64,000 bases of DNA, from positions 186,001-250,000 of the forward strand of contig JADJII010000006.1 of NCBI GenBank assembly GCA_016707075.1, given 5' to 3'. Position 1 is the stretch's first letter; each line of letters starts with the position of its first letter. The position numbers and the translations under genes are program-made. Positions 23,345-33,712 of this stretch are shown here, piece by piece. The notes under the pieces were generated by a model that made no database searches, was not told the origin of the DNA, and saw only the letters and a program-made list of their open reading frames with translations. The DNA is from Egaibacter danicus (GTDB lineage: Bacteria; Pseudomonadota; Gammaproteobacteria; Burkholderiales; Burkholderiaceae_C).

Positions 23345-24898
23345 ATGCAACTCAATCCCGCAGAAATTTCTGAACTGATCAAGAGCCGAATTGAAGGCTT
23401 GTCTGCCAGCGCCGACATTCGCAATCAGGGTACGGTCGTTTCCGTGACCGACGGTATTTGTCGCATCCATGGCCTTTCGGACGTGATGCAGGGCGAAATG
23501 CTGGAATTCCCGGCTGATGCTGATGGTCAGCCCAGCTACGGTCTGGCACTGAACCTGGAGCGTGACTCGGTCGGCTCCGTGATTCTGGGCGCTTACGAGC
23601 ACATTTCCGAAGGCGACACCGTCAAGTGCACGGGCCGTATTCTGGAAGTGCCGGTGGGCCCCGAACTCAAGGGTCGTGTGGTCAACGCGCTGGGTCAGCC
23701 GATCGACGGCAAAGGCCCGATCAACGCCAAGATGACCGACGTGATTGAAAAGGTTGCGCCTGGCGTGATCGCGCGTCAGTCCGTTGACCAGCCCATGCAG
23801 ACCGGCCTGAAGTCCATCGACTCCATGGTGCCTGTGGGCCGCGGTCAGCGCGAGCTGATCATTGGTGACCGTCAGACTGGCAAAACTGCCGTGGCGATTG
23901 ACGCGATCATCAACCAGAAGGGTCAGAACATGACCTGCGTTTATGTCGCGATTGGCCAGAAGGCCTCTTCCGTCAAAAACGTGGTGCGTGCGCTGGAACA
24001 AGCCGGTGCGCTGGAATACACCATTGTGGTGGCGGCTACCGCTTCCGAGTCAGCCGCCATGCAATATGTGAGCGCCTACTCAGGCTGCACCATGGGCGAA
24101 TACTTCCGCGACCGCGGTGAAGACGCGCTGATCGTGTATGACGATCTGTCCAAGCAGGCCGTGGCTTATCGCCAGGTGTCTTTGCTGTTGCGCCGTCCAC
24201 CAGGCCGTGAAGCCTACCCTGGCGACGTGTTCTATCTCCACAGCCGTCTGCTGGAGCGCGCAGCCCGCGTGAACGCCGACTACGTCGAGAAGTTCACCAA
24301 AGGCGCTGTCAAAGGCAAAACCGGTTCACTGACCGCACTGCCCATCATTGAAACGCAAGCCGGTGACGTGTCTGCTTTCGTGCCAACCAACGTGATCTCG
24401 ATCACCGACGGCCAGATCTTCCTGGAGACCTCGCTGTTCAACGCCGGTATCCGCCCCGCCATCAACGCCGGTATCTCGGTGTCCCGCGTCGGTGGTGCTG
24501 CCCAGACCAAGCTGGTGAAGAGTCTGTCGGGCGGTATTCGTACCGACCTGGCCCAGTACCGCGAGCTGGCTGCGTTTGCGCAGTTTGCCTCCGATCTGGA
24601 CGAAGCCACCCGCAAGCAGCTGGACCGCGGTGCCCGCGTGACCGAACTGCTCAAGCAGGCGCAGTACAGCCCGCTGACCATCAGCCTGATGGGTGCCACG
24701 CTGTTTGCCGTGAACAAGGGTTTCATGGACGACATCGAAGTCAAGAAGGTTCTGGCGTTCGAGCACGGTCTGCATGCTTACCTCAAGGACAAGCACGCTG
24801 CGTTGCTGGCCAAGCTGGAAGCAGCCAAAGCCATGGACAAAGATGCCGAGGCTGAATTGAACACCGCCATTGGCGCGTTCAAGAAGTCATTTGCCTGA
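23345..24898 (+). CDS. atpA: F1Fo ATP synthase subunit alpha
   Basis: 517 residues; the non-catalytic nucleotide-binding subunit of F1. Walker A is GDRQTGKTAV near residues 174-183. The PAINAGISVSRVGGAAQ signature and QFASDLDEATRKQL are intact. AAAGAAGGAAAG just upstream is a good Shine-Dalgarno. Length and motifs are normal. Confidence 0.98.
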   Translation: MQLNPAEISELIKSRIEGLSASADIRNQGTVVSVTDGICRIHGLSDVMQGEMLEFPADADGQPSYGLALNLERDSVGSVILGAYEHISEGDTVKCTGRILEVPVGPELKGRVVNALGQPIDGKGPINAKMTDVIEKVAPGVIARQSVDQPMQTGLKSIDSMVPVGRGQRELIIGDRQTGKTAVAIDAIINQKGQNMTCVYVAIGQKASSVKNVVRALEQAGALEYTIVVAATASESAAMQYVSAYSGCTMGEYFRDRGEDALIVYDDLSKQAVAYRQVSLLLRRPPGREAYPGDVFYLHSRLLERAARVNADYVEKFTKGAVKGKTGSLTALPIIETQAGDVSAFVPTNVISITDGQIFLETSLFNAGIRPAINAGISVSRVGGAAQTKLVKSLSGGIRTDLAQYRELAAFAQFASDLDEATRKQLDRGARVTELLKQAQYSPLTISLMGATLFAVNKGFMDDIEVKKVLAFEHGLHAYLKDKHAALLAKLEAAKAMDKDAEAELNTAIGAFKKSFA

Positions 24899-24927
24899 TC
24901 CCGACCTGACTAACCAAGGAGCCTATC

Positions 24928-25818
24928 GTGGCAGCAGGTAAGGAAATACGCGGCAAGATCAAATCGGTGGAAAACACCAAGAAGATCACCAAAGCCATGG
25001 AAATGGTGGCGGCCAGCAAGATGCGCAAGGCGCAGGAGCGCATGCGCGCCGCCCGCCCTTACAGCGAGAAGATCCGCAACATCGCAGCCAACCTCGGTCA
25101 GGCCAATCCCGAGTACGTTCACGCCTTCATGAAAACCAACGACGCCAAGTCGGCGGGCATGATTGTGGTGACGACCGACAAGGGCTTGTGCGGCGGCATG
25201 AATACCAACGTGCTGCGCGGCGTGACCAACAAGTTGCGCGAGTTGCAGACGGCAGGCGTGTCCACGCAGGCGGTAGCCATCGGCAACAAGGGTCTGGGTT
25301 TTCTGAACCGTGTTGGTGCCAAGGTTGTGTCGCATGCCACACAACTGGGCGACACGCCGCATCTTGAGAAGCTGATTGGCCCCGTAAAGGTGGTGCTGGA
25401 TGCTTATGCCAAAGGTGAAGTGAATTCGGTGTACCTGTGCTACACCCGATTCATCAACACCATGAAGCAGGAGCCCGTGGTGCAGCAGCTGTTGCCGCTG
25501 TCAGCCAGTGCGATGCAGGCTGAAGCGCAGGCAGACGAAGCCAAGTCAGGCTCCAAGCACGGCTGGGATTACATCTATGAGCCCGATGCACAGTCGGTGA
25601 TCGATGACTTGCTGGTTCGCTATGTCGAGGCGCTGGTGTATCAGGCTGTGGCCGAAAACATGGCGTCCGAGCAGTCGGCGCGCATGGTGGCCATGAAGTC
25701 GGCGACCGACAACGCCGGCAGCGTGATTGCCGAGCTCAAGCTGGTCTATAACAAAACGCGTCAGGCAGCGATCACGAAAGAACTTTCGGAAATCGTCGCG
25801 GGTGCAGCAGCGGTCTGA
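24928..25818 (+). CDS. atpG: F1Fo ATP synthase subunit gamma
   Basis: 296 residues; the rotating central shaft. N-terminal helix AAGKEIRGKIKSVENTKKIT, then TDKGLCGGMNTN, and the C-terminal helix with MKSATDNAGSVIAELKLVYN. It starts with GTG at 24928 after CAAGGAGC. It is slightly longer than E. coli (287). Confidence 0.97.
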   Translation: MAAGKEIRGKIKSVENTKKITKAMEMVAASKMRKAQERMRAARPYSEKIRNIAANLGQANPEYVHAFMKTNDAKSAGMIVVTTDKGLCGGMNTNVLRGVTNKLRELQTAGVSTQAVAIGNKGLGFLNRVGAKVVSHATQLGDTPHLEKLIGPVKVVLDAYAKGEVNSVYLCYTRFINTMKQEPVVQQLLPLSASAMQAEAQADEAKSGSKHGWDYIYEPDAQSVIDDLLVRYVEALVYQAVAENMASEQSARMVAMKSATDNAGSVIAELKLVYNKTRQAAITKELSEIVAGAAAV

Positions 25819-25868
25819 CCCAGCGGTCACCTGCAGCGGTTTAAACGTATTTATTTTTGGAGCAAAAA

Positions 25869-27275
<1,407 letters not shown>

Positions 27276-27311
27276 GCCACAGGCTTTGCACTCACCTTTC
27301 AAGGAACTGAT

Positions 27312-27728
27312 ATGAGCACCATCCATGTTGATGTTGTGAGCGCAGAGGAATCCATCTTCTCCGGCGAAGCCAAATTCGTGGCCTTGCCTGGTGAGGCTGG
27401 TGAACTCGGCATCTATCCGCGCCACACGCCGCTGATCAGCCGTATCAAGGCCGGTTCGGTGCGCATCGAATTGGCCGATGGCAGCGAAGAATTTGTGTTC
27501 GTGGCCGGCGGCATTCTGGAAGTGCAACCCAACCGCGTGACGGTGCTGTCGGACACCGCCGTTCGTGGCAAGGATCTGGACGACGAGAAAGCCAACGCAG
27601 CCAAGGCTGCCGCAGAAGAGGCACTCAAGAATGCCAAGGGCGAGCTGGATATCGCCCGTGCACAGTCCGAACTGGCTGTCATGGCGGCCCAGATCGCTGC
27701 TCTGCGCAAGTATCGTCAGAAAAAATAA
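27312..27728 (+). CDS. atpC: F1Fo ATP synthase subunit epsilon
   Basis: 138 residues; regulatory subunit of F1. It starts MSTIHVDVVSAEESIFSGEA, has the beta-sandwich signature GELGIYPRHTPLISRIKAG, and ends with a two-helix domain (KAAAEEALKNAKGELDIA). It is the last gene of the operon and is followed by a strong terminator. Confidence 0.97.
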   Translation: MSTIHVDVVSAEESIFSGEAKFVALPGEAGELGIYPRHTPLISRIKAGSVRIELADGSEEFVFVAGGILEVQPNRVTVLSDTAVRGKDLDDEKANAAKAAAEEALKNAKGELDIARAQSELAVMAAQIAALRKYRQKK

Positions 27729-27776
27729 CACCTTGCTCGCGGCGTGATTGTTGCGTAGCGAGACTGGTTATCGAAA

Positions 27777-27804
27777 AACCCCTGATCTGCAAAGATCAGG
27801 GGTT
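27777..27804 (+). terminator. Intrinsic terminator of the atp operon
   Basis: A perfect 12-bp stem, AACCCCTGATCT (27777-27788) with AGATCAGGGGTT (27793-27804), with a four-base loop, followed by TTGTTCTTTT. It lies about 50 bases after atpC. Confidence 0.9.
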
Positions 27805-27838
27805 TTGTTCTTTTGGTGTTGTCAGTATCAGGCCAAAT

Positions 27839-28372
27839 TCAATTTAACACTGGCGAATCGGGCAGTTCGTTGGGCCCGGCAGTGTCAGCGGACTCAGGGA
27901 AGTTGGATACCAGCACGGCGGACACCTCCTCCAGTGCCTGTGTCAGGCCATCCTCAAAGCGCCCGGCGGTGAAGGCTGTTCCCATGCGCTGGACCATCGC
28001 CTGCCACTGCGCGTCAGTCACAAAGGCCTTGAGCCCGCGGTCGGACACCAGCTCAATTTCGCGCTCCGCCAGCAACAGATAAATCAGCACGCCGTTATTC
28101 TGTTGGGTGTCCCACACCCGCAGCCTGCCGAACATGGACAGGGCGCGCTCGCGGCACAACAACCGTATCGGCGTCTTGTGCCATAGATGACGCCACAAAT
28201 AACTCAACGGAAGGCCCGCCTCTACACAAATGCGGATCTCCCCACTGTGCCTTCGTTCGCTGGCAGCAACCCGGCGCGTTAGACGCCCCAGCAGATCACT
28301 GCCAAAGGTCCGGCGGGTGTCGGATTCGTCCAGCCACCGGTGCCTGAGGGTTGTCTTGAGTCGGTTCAACAT
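27839..28372 (-). CDS. TPM-domain protein without signal peptide
   Basis: 177 residues. It carries a TPM-like (YgcG/Psb32-type) domain: RRVAASERRHSGEIRICVE, then NNGVLIYLLLAEREIELVSDRGL and a C-terminal LTQALEEVSAVL helix. It lacks both a signal sequence and the Gly-rich tail of its neighbour, so it appears to be the second TPM protein of the cluster. It is the last gene of lemA-tpm-tpm on the minus strand. Function is unknown; it is probably membrane-linked envelope maintenance. Confidence 0.8.
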   Translation of the reverse strand: MLNRLKTTLRHRWLDESDTRRTFGSDLLGRLTRRVAASERRHSGEIRICVEAGLPLSYLWRHLWHKTPIRLLCRERALSMFGRLRVWDTQQNNGVLIYLLLAEREIELVSDRGLKAFVTDAQWQAMVQRMGTAFTAGRFEDGLTQALEEVSAVLVSNFPESADTAGPNELPDSPVLN

Positions 28373-28387
28373 GTTGTTCGGCTCCCG

Positions 28388-29353
28388 TTACCAGTTGCCC
28401 GAGGCGCCACCGCCCCCAAAATCGCCGCCGCCACCGGAACTGAACCCGCCACCACCACTGCCACCGGACCATCCCCCACCGGTGCCGCCGCCCCATCCGC
28501 CCCCACCCAGTCCACCGCCGCTGCGCGGCCCGCGGCCCGATGAGGGTGGTGTGAATGAACCCGAGAGCAATGTGAAAATCAGCGCGGCCACGGCGGCGAG
28601 GCCACTGATCAGCAGGCTGGCCGTGACGACCATGGCCAACACCCCCACTCCGCCGCCGGTGATCACTGCACCCAGCTTGCGCCCGAACACACTGCGTGCC
28701 ACCGCAGAAGCAATGGGCACGGCAAACAGCATGAAGATCAGGAAATCCATCCACTCCATCCCCATTGCGGCCAGAGGTCCGGTCTGGGTCGAGCGCACGG
28801 GTTCGGGCAGGGCTTCGCCTGATATCAGTGCGGTGATTCGGGTCACCGCAGCATCCAGCCCGCCCGCAAAGTCACCCTGCTTGAAGCGGGGCGTGATGAC
28901 CTCGTCAATGATGCGTTTGGCCGCCAGATCGGGAATGGCGCCTTCCAGCGTCTTGGCCACTTCGATGCGGACCTTGCGGTCGTTCTTGGCGACGATGACC
29001 AGAACGCCATCACCGACAGCGCGCCGCCCGATCTTCCATTCATTGGCCACCCGGTTGGCAAAGCTGGCAATGTCTTCCGGTTGCGTGGTGGGTAGCAGGT
29101 AGACCACCACTTGCGACCCCTTGGTCGCCTCAAATGCGGCCAGCTTCGCTTCCAGTGCCTGCTGTTGTGCCGCGTCCAGCGTGCCGGAGGTGTCGATCAC
29201 CCGGGCGCCCAGCGGCGGGACCGGCAACACGCCTTGGGCAGTCGCCGAAATGGCAAGAAACAGCGCCAGACCAATCCAAGCCAGTGCGGAACGCAGCCAT
29301 GTCAGCCCGCGCCCGGATGGACGAAAGCCAAAAAGGCCTGGCGACATGTGCAT
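28388..29353 (-). CDS. TPM-domain (YgcG-like) membrane protein with Gly-rich tail
   Basis: 321 residues: a signal peptide (WIGLALFLAISATAQ), a TPM domain from GARVIDTSGTLDAAQQQALE through GDGVLVIVAKNDRKVRIEV, two membrane helices around residues 200-260, and a low-complexity C terminus of Gly, Ser and Trp. This is the usual partner of LemA. The start codon lies directly after the lemA stop, so translation is probably coupled. The start may be ATG 29353 or 29347. Confidence 0.88.
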   Translation of the reverse strand: MHMSPGLFGFRPSGRGLTWLRSALAWIGLALFLAISATAQGVLPVPPLGARVIDTSGTLDAAQQQALEAKLAAFEATKGSQVVVYLLPTTQPEDIASFANRVANEWKIGRRAVGDGVLVIVAKNDRKVRIEVAKTLEGAIPDLAAKRIIDEVITPRFKQGDFAGGLDAAVTRITALISGEALPEPVRSTQTGPLAAMGMEWMDFLIFMLFAVPIASAVARSVFGRKLGAVITGGGVGVLAMVVTASLLISGLAAVAALIFTLLSGSFTPPSSGRGPRSGGGLGGGGWGGGTGGGWSGGSGGGGFSSGGGGDFGGGGASGNW

Positions 29354-29950
29354 TTACTTCTTGAAATCAACCGTTGGTGGCGTTGAAATCTGCGCTTCGT
29401 TGGCGACAGTGAAACTGGGCTTGGCCTGATAGCCGAATACCATGGCAGTCAGGTTGGTCGGGAAACTGCGGGCAATTACGTTGTACTCCTGGATCGCCTG
29501 GATGTAGCGGTTGCGCGCGACGGTGATGCGGTTCTCGGTGCCTTCAAGCTGAACCCGCAGGTCGGCAAATCCCTGATTGGCCTTCAGGTTGGGGTAAGCC
29601 TCACTCACCGCCATCAGGCGCGACAGGGCGCTGCCCAACTCACCCTGCGCAGCCTGGAACTTGTTAAATGCCTCCGGGTTATTCAGCGTTTCGGGCGTGA
29701 CCTGGATCGACGTGGCCTTGGCCCGTGCTTCAATCACCTTGGTCAGCGTTTCCTGCTCGAAATTGGCCTCGCCTTTGACGGTGGCGACGATGTTGGGCAC
29801 CAAGTCAGCACGGCGCTGGTATTGATTAAGCACTTCGCTCCAAGCCGACTTGGTCTGTTCGTCCAGACGCTGAAAGTCGTTGTAGCCGCAGCCTGTGAGC
29901 GAAGCCGTCAGCGTAAAAATGGCAGCCAATGTGATGAGCCAGCGTTTCAT
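29354..29950 (-). CDS. lemA: LemA family protein (lipoprotein-like N terminus)
   Basis: 198 residues. The N terminus MKRWLITLAAIFTLTASLTGC ends in a possible lipobox Cys21. The LemA core is YNDFQRLDEQTKSAWSEVLNQYQRR, followed by DLVPNIVATVKG and ENRITVARNRYIQAIQEYN. It is anchored at the membrane with a helical bundle; the function is poorly known. ATG 29950 was chosen because GGAG precedes it by eight bases. It is the first gene of the lemA-tpm cluster. Confidence 0.9.
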   Translation of the reverse strand: MKRWLITLAAIFTLTASLTGCGYNDFQRLDEQTKSAWSEVLNQYQRRADLVPNIVATVKGEANFEQETLTKVIEARAKATSIQVTPETLNNPEAFNKFQAAQGELGSALSRLMAVSEAYPNLKANQGFADLRVQLEGTENRITVARNRYIQAIQEYNVIARSFPTNLTAMVFGYQAKPSFTVANEAQISTPPTVDFKK

Positions 29951-30101
29951 GTGCATATCTCCAAAAGACAATCCAAGAGGCTAGCATATCTGCATGGCAA
30001 AAATGCCGGATTCAAGCCCCGGCTGTCAGGTACCTGCGCTGCCCGTGTCCGAACCAGGCCAAACCACTGCAAAATCAAGGCTCCATCCCTGCCGACAACC
30101 C

Positions 30102-30551
30102 ATGATCAAAGCCAAATTCCAGGCTGCCGCCGTCGGCGGCACGCCAGACGACGTTGAAGCCGCGTTCTATGACGCGATGCAGCATGGCGAGGTGGACAAG
30201 CTCATGGCCTGCTGGGCTGATGAGGACGACATAGTCTGCGTGCACCCGGGCGGCCCGCGACTGATGGGGCCGGTGGCGATTCGCGCCGCGTTCGAGGCCA
30301 TGTTTGCCAACGGCACCATTCAGGCCTCGCCGCAGCACCTGCGCCGGGTGGAGTCGGTTGCCAGCGCCGTTCACAGCCTGGTGGAACGCATCGAGGTGAT
30401 GACGCCCGAAGGTCCGCGCCACGCCTACGTGGTGGCCACCAACGTGTTTCACAAAACTGCGCAGGGCTGGCGCATGGTCGTGCACCATGCGAGCCCGGGC
30501 ACCAAACACGCCGCCGAGGCGAGCGCGGATGTGGCACAGGTGCTGCATTGA
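30102..30551 (+). CDS. SnoaL/NTF2-like protein
   Basis: 149 residues with an NTF2-like cone fold: DDVEAAFYDAMQHGEVDKLM, then WADEDDIVCVHPGG, and the last strands GWRMVVHHASPG. The group includes small-molecule isomerases and stress proteins; no catalytic set is certain here. ATG 30102 fits the domain start. The 150-base gap to the divergent lemA gene shows nothing striking. Confidence 0.82.
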   Translation: MIKAKFQAAAVGGTPDDVEAAFYDAMQHGEVDKLMACWADEDDIVCVHPGGPRLMGPVAIRAAFEAMFANGTIQASPQHLRRVESVASAVHSLVERIEVMTPEGPRHAYVVATNVFHKTAQGWRMVVHHASPGTKHAAEASADVAQVLH

Positions 30552-30580
30552 TGCAACAACCGATTTCACAGGGAAATATT

Positions 30581-30638
30581 GCTACTTCAGGCCGTCAGGC
30601 CTCGTCATTATTGTGTAATAAGCTATGAATTATGTAGC
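30581..30638 (-). repeat. Dispersed element, copy J, overlapping a start codon
   Basis: Read on the minus strand from 30638: GCTAC, 7 bases, ATAGCT, then a tail AATGACGAGGCCTGACGG. The plus-strand ends are GCTAC (30581-30585) and GTAGC (30634-30638). The ATG at 30625 and the first four to five codons of the hydrolase gene lie inside the element, read antisense to it. Confidence 0.7.
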
Positions 30639-31623
30639 ACCCGTCTGGTTGCCTGGAGGCAACCTCCAAACTATCTGGCCTGCCCTCTATTCCAGACGGG
30701 TGTTTGGCCCACCCCCCCAATATCGCCGCGAACGCTGGACCACGCCGGATGGTGACTTCATTGATGTGGATCTCCTGGTGTCGGCTGGTCCCGTTGACTC
30801 GATCGGCGAGCCTGTGAGTGACAAACCACTGATGGTCATGTTTCACGGTCTGGAAGGTTCCTCGCGCAGTCATTACGCTGAAGCATTTGCCGATTTCTGC
30901 CAGGAACGCGGCATGGCGTTCGCGGTGGCACATTTCCGGGGTTGCAGTGGTGAACTCAACCATGGCCCGCGCGCCTACCACTCGGGTGATTTTGAGGAGA
31001 TCGACTGGATCCTTCGACGGTTTCGTCACCAGCACGCGGGACCGATTGTCGCGGTGGGCATCTCGCTGGGCGGCAACGCACTGATGCGCTGGGCTGGTGA
31101 GATGGGAGAGGCGGCGGCGCAGGTCGTGCAGGGCGTGGCGTCCGTATGCTCACCCATCGATCTGGTGGCGGGTGGCTGGGCGATCGGACGGGGTTTCAAC
31201 CGGCTGGTCTACACGCGCATGTTCCTCAACACCATGAAACCCAAAGCCATGCGCAAGCTGGCCCAGCACCCCGGGCTGTTTGATGCTCAGGCGCTGCAGG
31301 CAGCGCGGGACTTGTACGAGTTCGACAACATCTTCACCGCGCCCGTTCATGGCTTCAAGAACACCGACGACTATTGGGCGCGCGCCTCGGCCAAGCCGCA
31401 CTTGCATCGCATTCGCGTACCTGCACTGGTGGTGAATGCCCGAAACGACCCCTTCGTTCCTGCCTGGAGCCTGCCCCAGCAAAACGAGGTGGGCGACTTT
31501 GTCACGTTGTGGCAACCTGCGCACGGCGGCCACGTCGGCTTTCCTCAGGGCAGGGTGCCCGGCCATGTGCGCACCATGCCGGATGCTGTGGGTGGCTGGC
31601 TGGGCGCCCGGTACACGGCGTGA
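30625..31623 (+). CDS. Alpha/beta hydrolase, YheT family
   Basis: 332 residues, serine hydrolase of the YheT (ABHD1/3-like) group. It opens APVWLPGGNLQTIWPALYSR, the family N-terminal motif. The nucleophile elbow is GISLGGNALMRW, the oxyanion region FHGLEGSSRSHY, and the acid and His residues are expected in RNDPFVPAW and HGGHVGFPQG. The substrate is probably a lipid ester (family knowledge). The ATG and the first residues MNYVA lie in repeat copy J and no Shine-Dalgarno is visible. Confidence 0.88.
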   Translation: MNYVAPVWLPGGNLQTIWPALYSRRVFGPPPQYRRERWTTPDGDFIDVDLLVSAGPVDSIGEPVSDKPLMVMFHGLEGSSRSHYAEAFADFCQERGMAFAVAHFRGCSGELNHGPRAYHSGDFEEIDWILRRFRHQHAGPIVAVGISLGGNALMRWAGEMGEAAAQVVQGVASVCSPIDLVAGGWAIGRGFNRLVYTRMFLNTMKPKAMRKLAQHPGLFDAQALQAARDLYEFDNIFTAPVHGFKNTDDYWARASAKPHLHRIRVPALVVNARNDPFVPAWSLPQQNEVGDFVTLWQPAHGGHVGFPQGRVPGHVRTMPDAVGGWLGARYTA

Positions 31624-31647
31624 CAAGCGTGGGGGCACAATCCATTC

Positions 31648-32196
31648 ATGGATGACATCGTCAGGCAAGCCATGGCCAAATGGCCCAACGTGCCGCATTG
31701 CTATGGCTGGTTGGGGCTGGACGCGCGCGGCCACTGGTTCATGCGCGACGACCGCACGCAGGCACTGGGCAGCTTTGCCAGCGGTGCGGCGGGTGCCAAA
31801 GGCTCACGCCTGCAACACGAAAAGTTGATCGACTTCATCCACCGCAACTACGCCGGTGACGACTCTGGGCAATGGTTTTTCCAGAATGGCCCGCAGCGCG
31901 TATATGTTGAACTGGAAGCCACACCATTTGTCTGGCGAGTGGGTGCTGACTTTTCGGTAACGGCCCACACCGGACAGCCTGCAAGGCCGCAGCGCTGCGT
32001 GGTGGACGAGCATGGCCGCGTGTACCTGGACACCGAGCTGGGTTTTGGGCTGATTCATACGCTGGACGTGCCCATTGCCGCCGAAGCTGTAGAGGCGGGT
32101 TTGTGGGTGCCTGAAGAGGTGTACACCCGCGACTTGCCCACACGATTTGGCTACATCCGCAGCCCGCAGCAGATGCTCAAAATGCTACAAAAATAA
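31648..32196 (+). CDS. Conserved hypothetical protein, DUF family not named
   Basis: 182 residues, no signal peptide or membrane segment. It starts MDDIVRQAMAKWPNVPHCYG and contains RDDRTQALGSF, FIHRNYAGDDSGQWFFQNGP and TRFGYIRSPQQMLKML. The composition is of a soluble, well-folded protein, and its aromatic-rich middle suggests a conserved family, but I cannot assign a function. It follows the hydrolase gene after 24 bases and may be co-transcribed. The last codons CTA CAA AAA TAA are part of repeat copy E. Confidence 0.7.
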   Translation: MDDIVRQAMAKWPNVPHCYGWLGLDARGHWFMRDDRTQALGSFASGAAGAKGSRLQHEKLIDFIHRNYAGDDSGQWFFQNGPQRVYVELEATPFVWRVGADFSVTAHTGQPARPQRCVVDEHGRVYLDTELGFGLIHTLDVPIAAEAVEAGLWVPEEVYTRDLPTRFGYIRSPQQMLKMLQK

Positions 32197-32240
32197 TAGC
32201 TAGTCACGCATATTCCTCAAGGTTCAAAGCCTTGAATGAC
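32184..32240 (+). repeat. Dispersed element, copy E, providing a stop codon
   Basis: The head starts at 32184: GCTAC, 7 bases, ATAGCT, AGT CAC GCA, then tail TATTCCTCAAGGTTCAAAGC. In the phase of the upstream gene it supplies TAA at 32194-32196. The head is nearly identical to the intragenic copy D. Confidence 0.75.
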
Positions 32241-32358
32241 CTGAAAAAAGCGAAGTTGCGGGTTGGTAGCAATAAAAAAGTCGGCTGATAAACCGGCTTC
32301 TTTGCGGGAGGGATACACCCTGGATGAATCTGATACGTCAGTCTGCTGGCCTGACCTG

Positions 32359-32910
32359 TTACTTGGCCGCGGAAGCTGCATCGGCCGGAGCGCCCGCTGC
32401 AGCTGGAGCCTTGGGTTCAGCCAGTTTGCCGCCCGAAGCATTCGCCATGTAAACCACCGCACGCCCGATTTCCAGTTCTTCAAAATCACCGCCACCCTGC
32501 GCACCCATGGCGCCTTTGCCTTTGAGTGCGGAATTGATCAAGGCGTCATAACCAGTAGCAATGCGCGGGCCCCATGCACCAGCGTCACCCACTTTGGGGG
32601 CACCTGCAACACCAGCGGCATGGCAGGCCGTGCACTGGGCCTTGAAGACTTCTTCGCCGGACTTGAGCGCGCGGTTGGCATCACGAATCTCGACCGTGCC
32701 CACTTTCTGGATGCGCTCGGCAGTCGCTTTTTCCACATTCACGGAGCCGGCGGCAGGTTTGTTGGCGGATGTGACGTAGTACACCAGTCCGATGATGATG
32801 AAAATCGGTGCGACAAACGAAAAGAGCACTGCCAGGGCCAATTGCTTCGGATTTTTAATGGGGCCGGTGTGGGCCTCATCGTGAACAGTGGCGTGGCTGT
32901 TATCGCTCAT
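32359..32910 (-). CDS. Membrane-anchored cytochrome c5-type protein
   Basis: 183 residues: an N-terminal cytoplasmic stretch, one membrane helix (LALAVLFSFVAPIFIIIGLVYYV), and a periplasmic class I cytochrome domain with haem motif CTACH near residue 93 and CHAAGVAGAPKVGD. The C terminus is Ala/Pro rich. Such proteins shuttle electrons to cytochrome oxidases. It is single and divergent from the tRNA gene. The 160 bases downstream of it contain repeat copy E and nothing else obvious. Confidence 0.9.
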   Translation of the reverse strand: MSDNSHATVHDEAHTGPIKNPKQLALAVLFSFVAPIFIIIGLVYYVTSANKPAAGSVNVEKATAERIQKVGTVEIRDANRALKSGEEVFKAQCTACHAAGVAGAPKVGDAGAWGPRIATGYDALINSALKGKGAMGAQGGGDFEELEIGRAVVYMANASGGKLAEPKAPAAAGAPADAASAAK

Positions 32911-33003
32911 GGTGTCCTCAAAATGTCAGTGGCTGGGTACGAAACCGCTCATTATAGCGGTGGCCCCTGTGAAAACCCCTACAATTGCCGCTGCTCAAGG
33001 GTT

Positions 33004-33079
33004 GCGGCTGTAGCTCAGTGGATAGAGTATTGGCCTCCGAAGCCAAGGGTCGTGGGTTCGATCCCCGCCAGCCGCACCA
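33004..33079 (+). tRNA. tRNA-Arg (anticodon CCG)
   Basis: 76 bases with encoded CCA. The acceptor stem GCGGCTG (33004-33010) pairs with CAGCCGC (33069-33075). The anticodon stem TTGGC/GCCAA (33030-33034 and 33042-33046) encloses loop CTCCGAA, giving anticodon CCG at 33037-33039, which reads CGG. The T arm has GTGGGTTCGATCCCCGC (one mismatch). The D-loop TAGCTCAGTGGATAGAGTA is typical. Confidence 0.97.
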
Positions 33080-33088
33080 GTCGCCCCT

Positions 33089-33556
33089 TCAGTTTCCGCC
33101 CAAGTGCATCTGATAGCTGGCGCCATTGGAAAACGTGCAGTTTCCAGCGCCCTGATACGGTGTGTTCATCTGGTATTCGCAAGACATGTACATGCCTTTC
33201 GGGCTGTAGGCGCTGGCCACACCACGCTTGTCGCTGTTGGAAACGCGCGTGGCTTCACCGATCAGAATCTCACCCATATAGCTGACCTGAAACTGGCCTT
33301 TGCCGGTCATCATGTTCGTGACCGTACCTGTGATGATGCCCGTCTGGGCAGCCACCTCGTTCGATGGATACAGTTTGGCATTGATGACCGCGGGAACCGT
33401 GCCTGTCGCTGTACCGGGTATGACGGTGCCTGGCGCTGGCAGCGGGTAGGGCTGATACACAACGGCGCCATCCGGCCGGGTGACGGGAACGACGTAACAG
33501 GCAGTGAGGCTGACAGTGGCAACCGCCAGCAACGCGAGGACTCGAACAACACGCAT
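33089..33556 (-). CDS. Small lipoprotein, unknown function
   Basis: 155 residues. The signal peptide MRVVRVLALLAVATVSLTAC ends in lipobox Cys20, followed by a Pro/Thr/Gly-rich linker (PLPAPGTVIPGTATGTVPA). The C-terminal domain contains GKGQFQVSYMGEILIGEATR and CEYQMNTPYQGAGNCTFSNG, with two Cys that could pair. It looks like a small beta-rich outer-membrane lipoprotein. ATG 33556 has AGGAG upstream. It is convergent with the tRNA. Confidence 0.75.
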   Translation of the reverse strand: MRVVRVLALLAVATVSLTACYVVPVTRPDGAVVYQPYPLPAPGTVIPGTATGTVPAVINAKLYPSNEVAAQTGIITGTVTNMMTGKGQFQVSYMGEILIGEATRVSNSDKRGVASAYSPKGMYMSCEYQMNTPYQGAGNCTFSNGASYQMHLGGN

Positions 33557-33712
33557 GAAATTCTCCTGATTTGACGCCGCATGAACAGCCATACGGACCT
33601 TGCTTACCTCAGTATCACTGTCGCTGTTTCAATAGCCGGGGTTTTGATTTGACGCAAGGAAAACGTGAGTGAATGCTTTTTATGAGGACGTCGCTGCAAC
33701 CCGCGCAGGAAG

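Noticed and set aside
32263..33285. A 340-codon plus-strand open frame covering the cytochrome c5-type gene and the tRNA
   Set aside because: It runs through a tRNA gene and is antisense to an obvious cytochrome; not a real gene.
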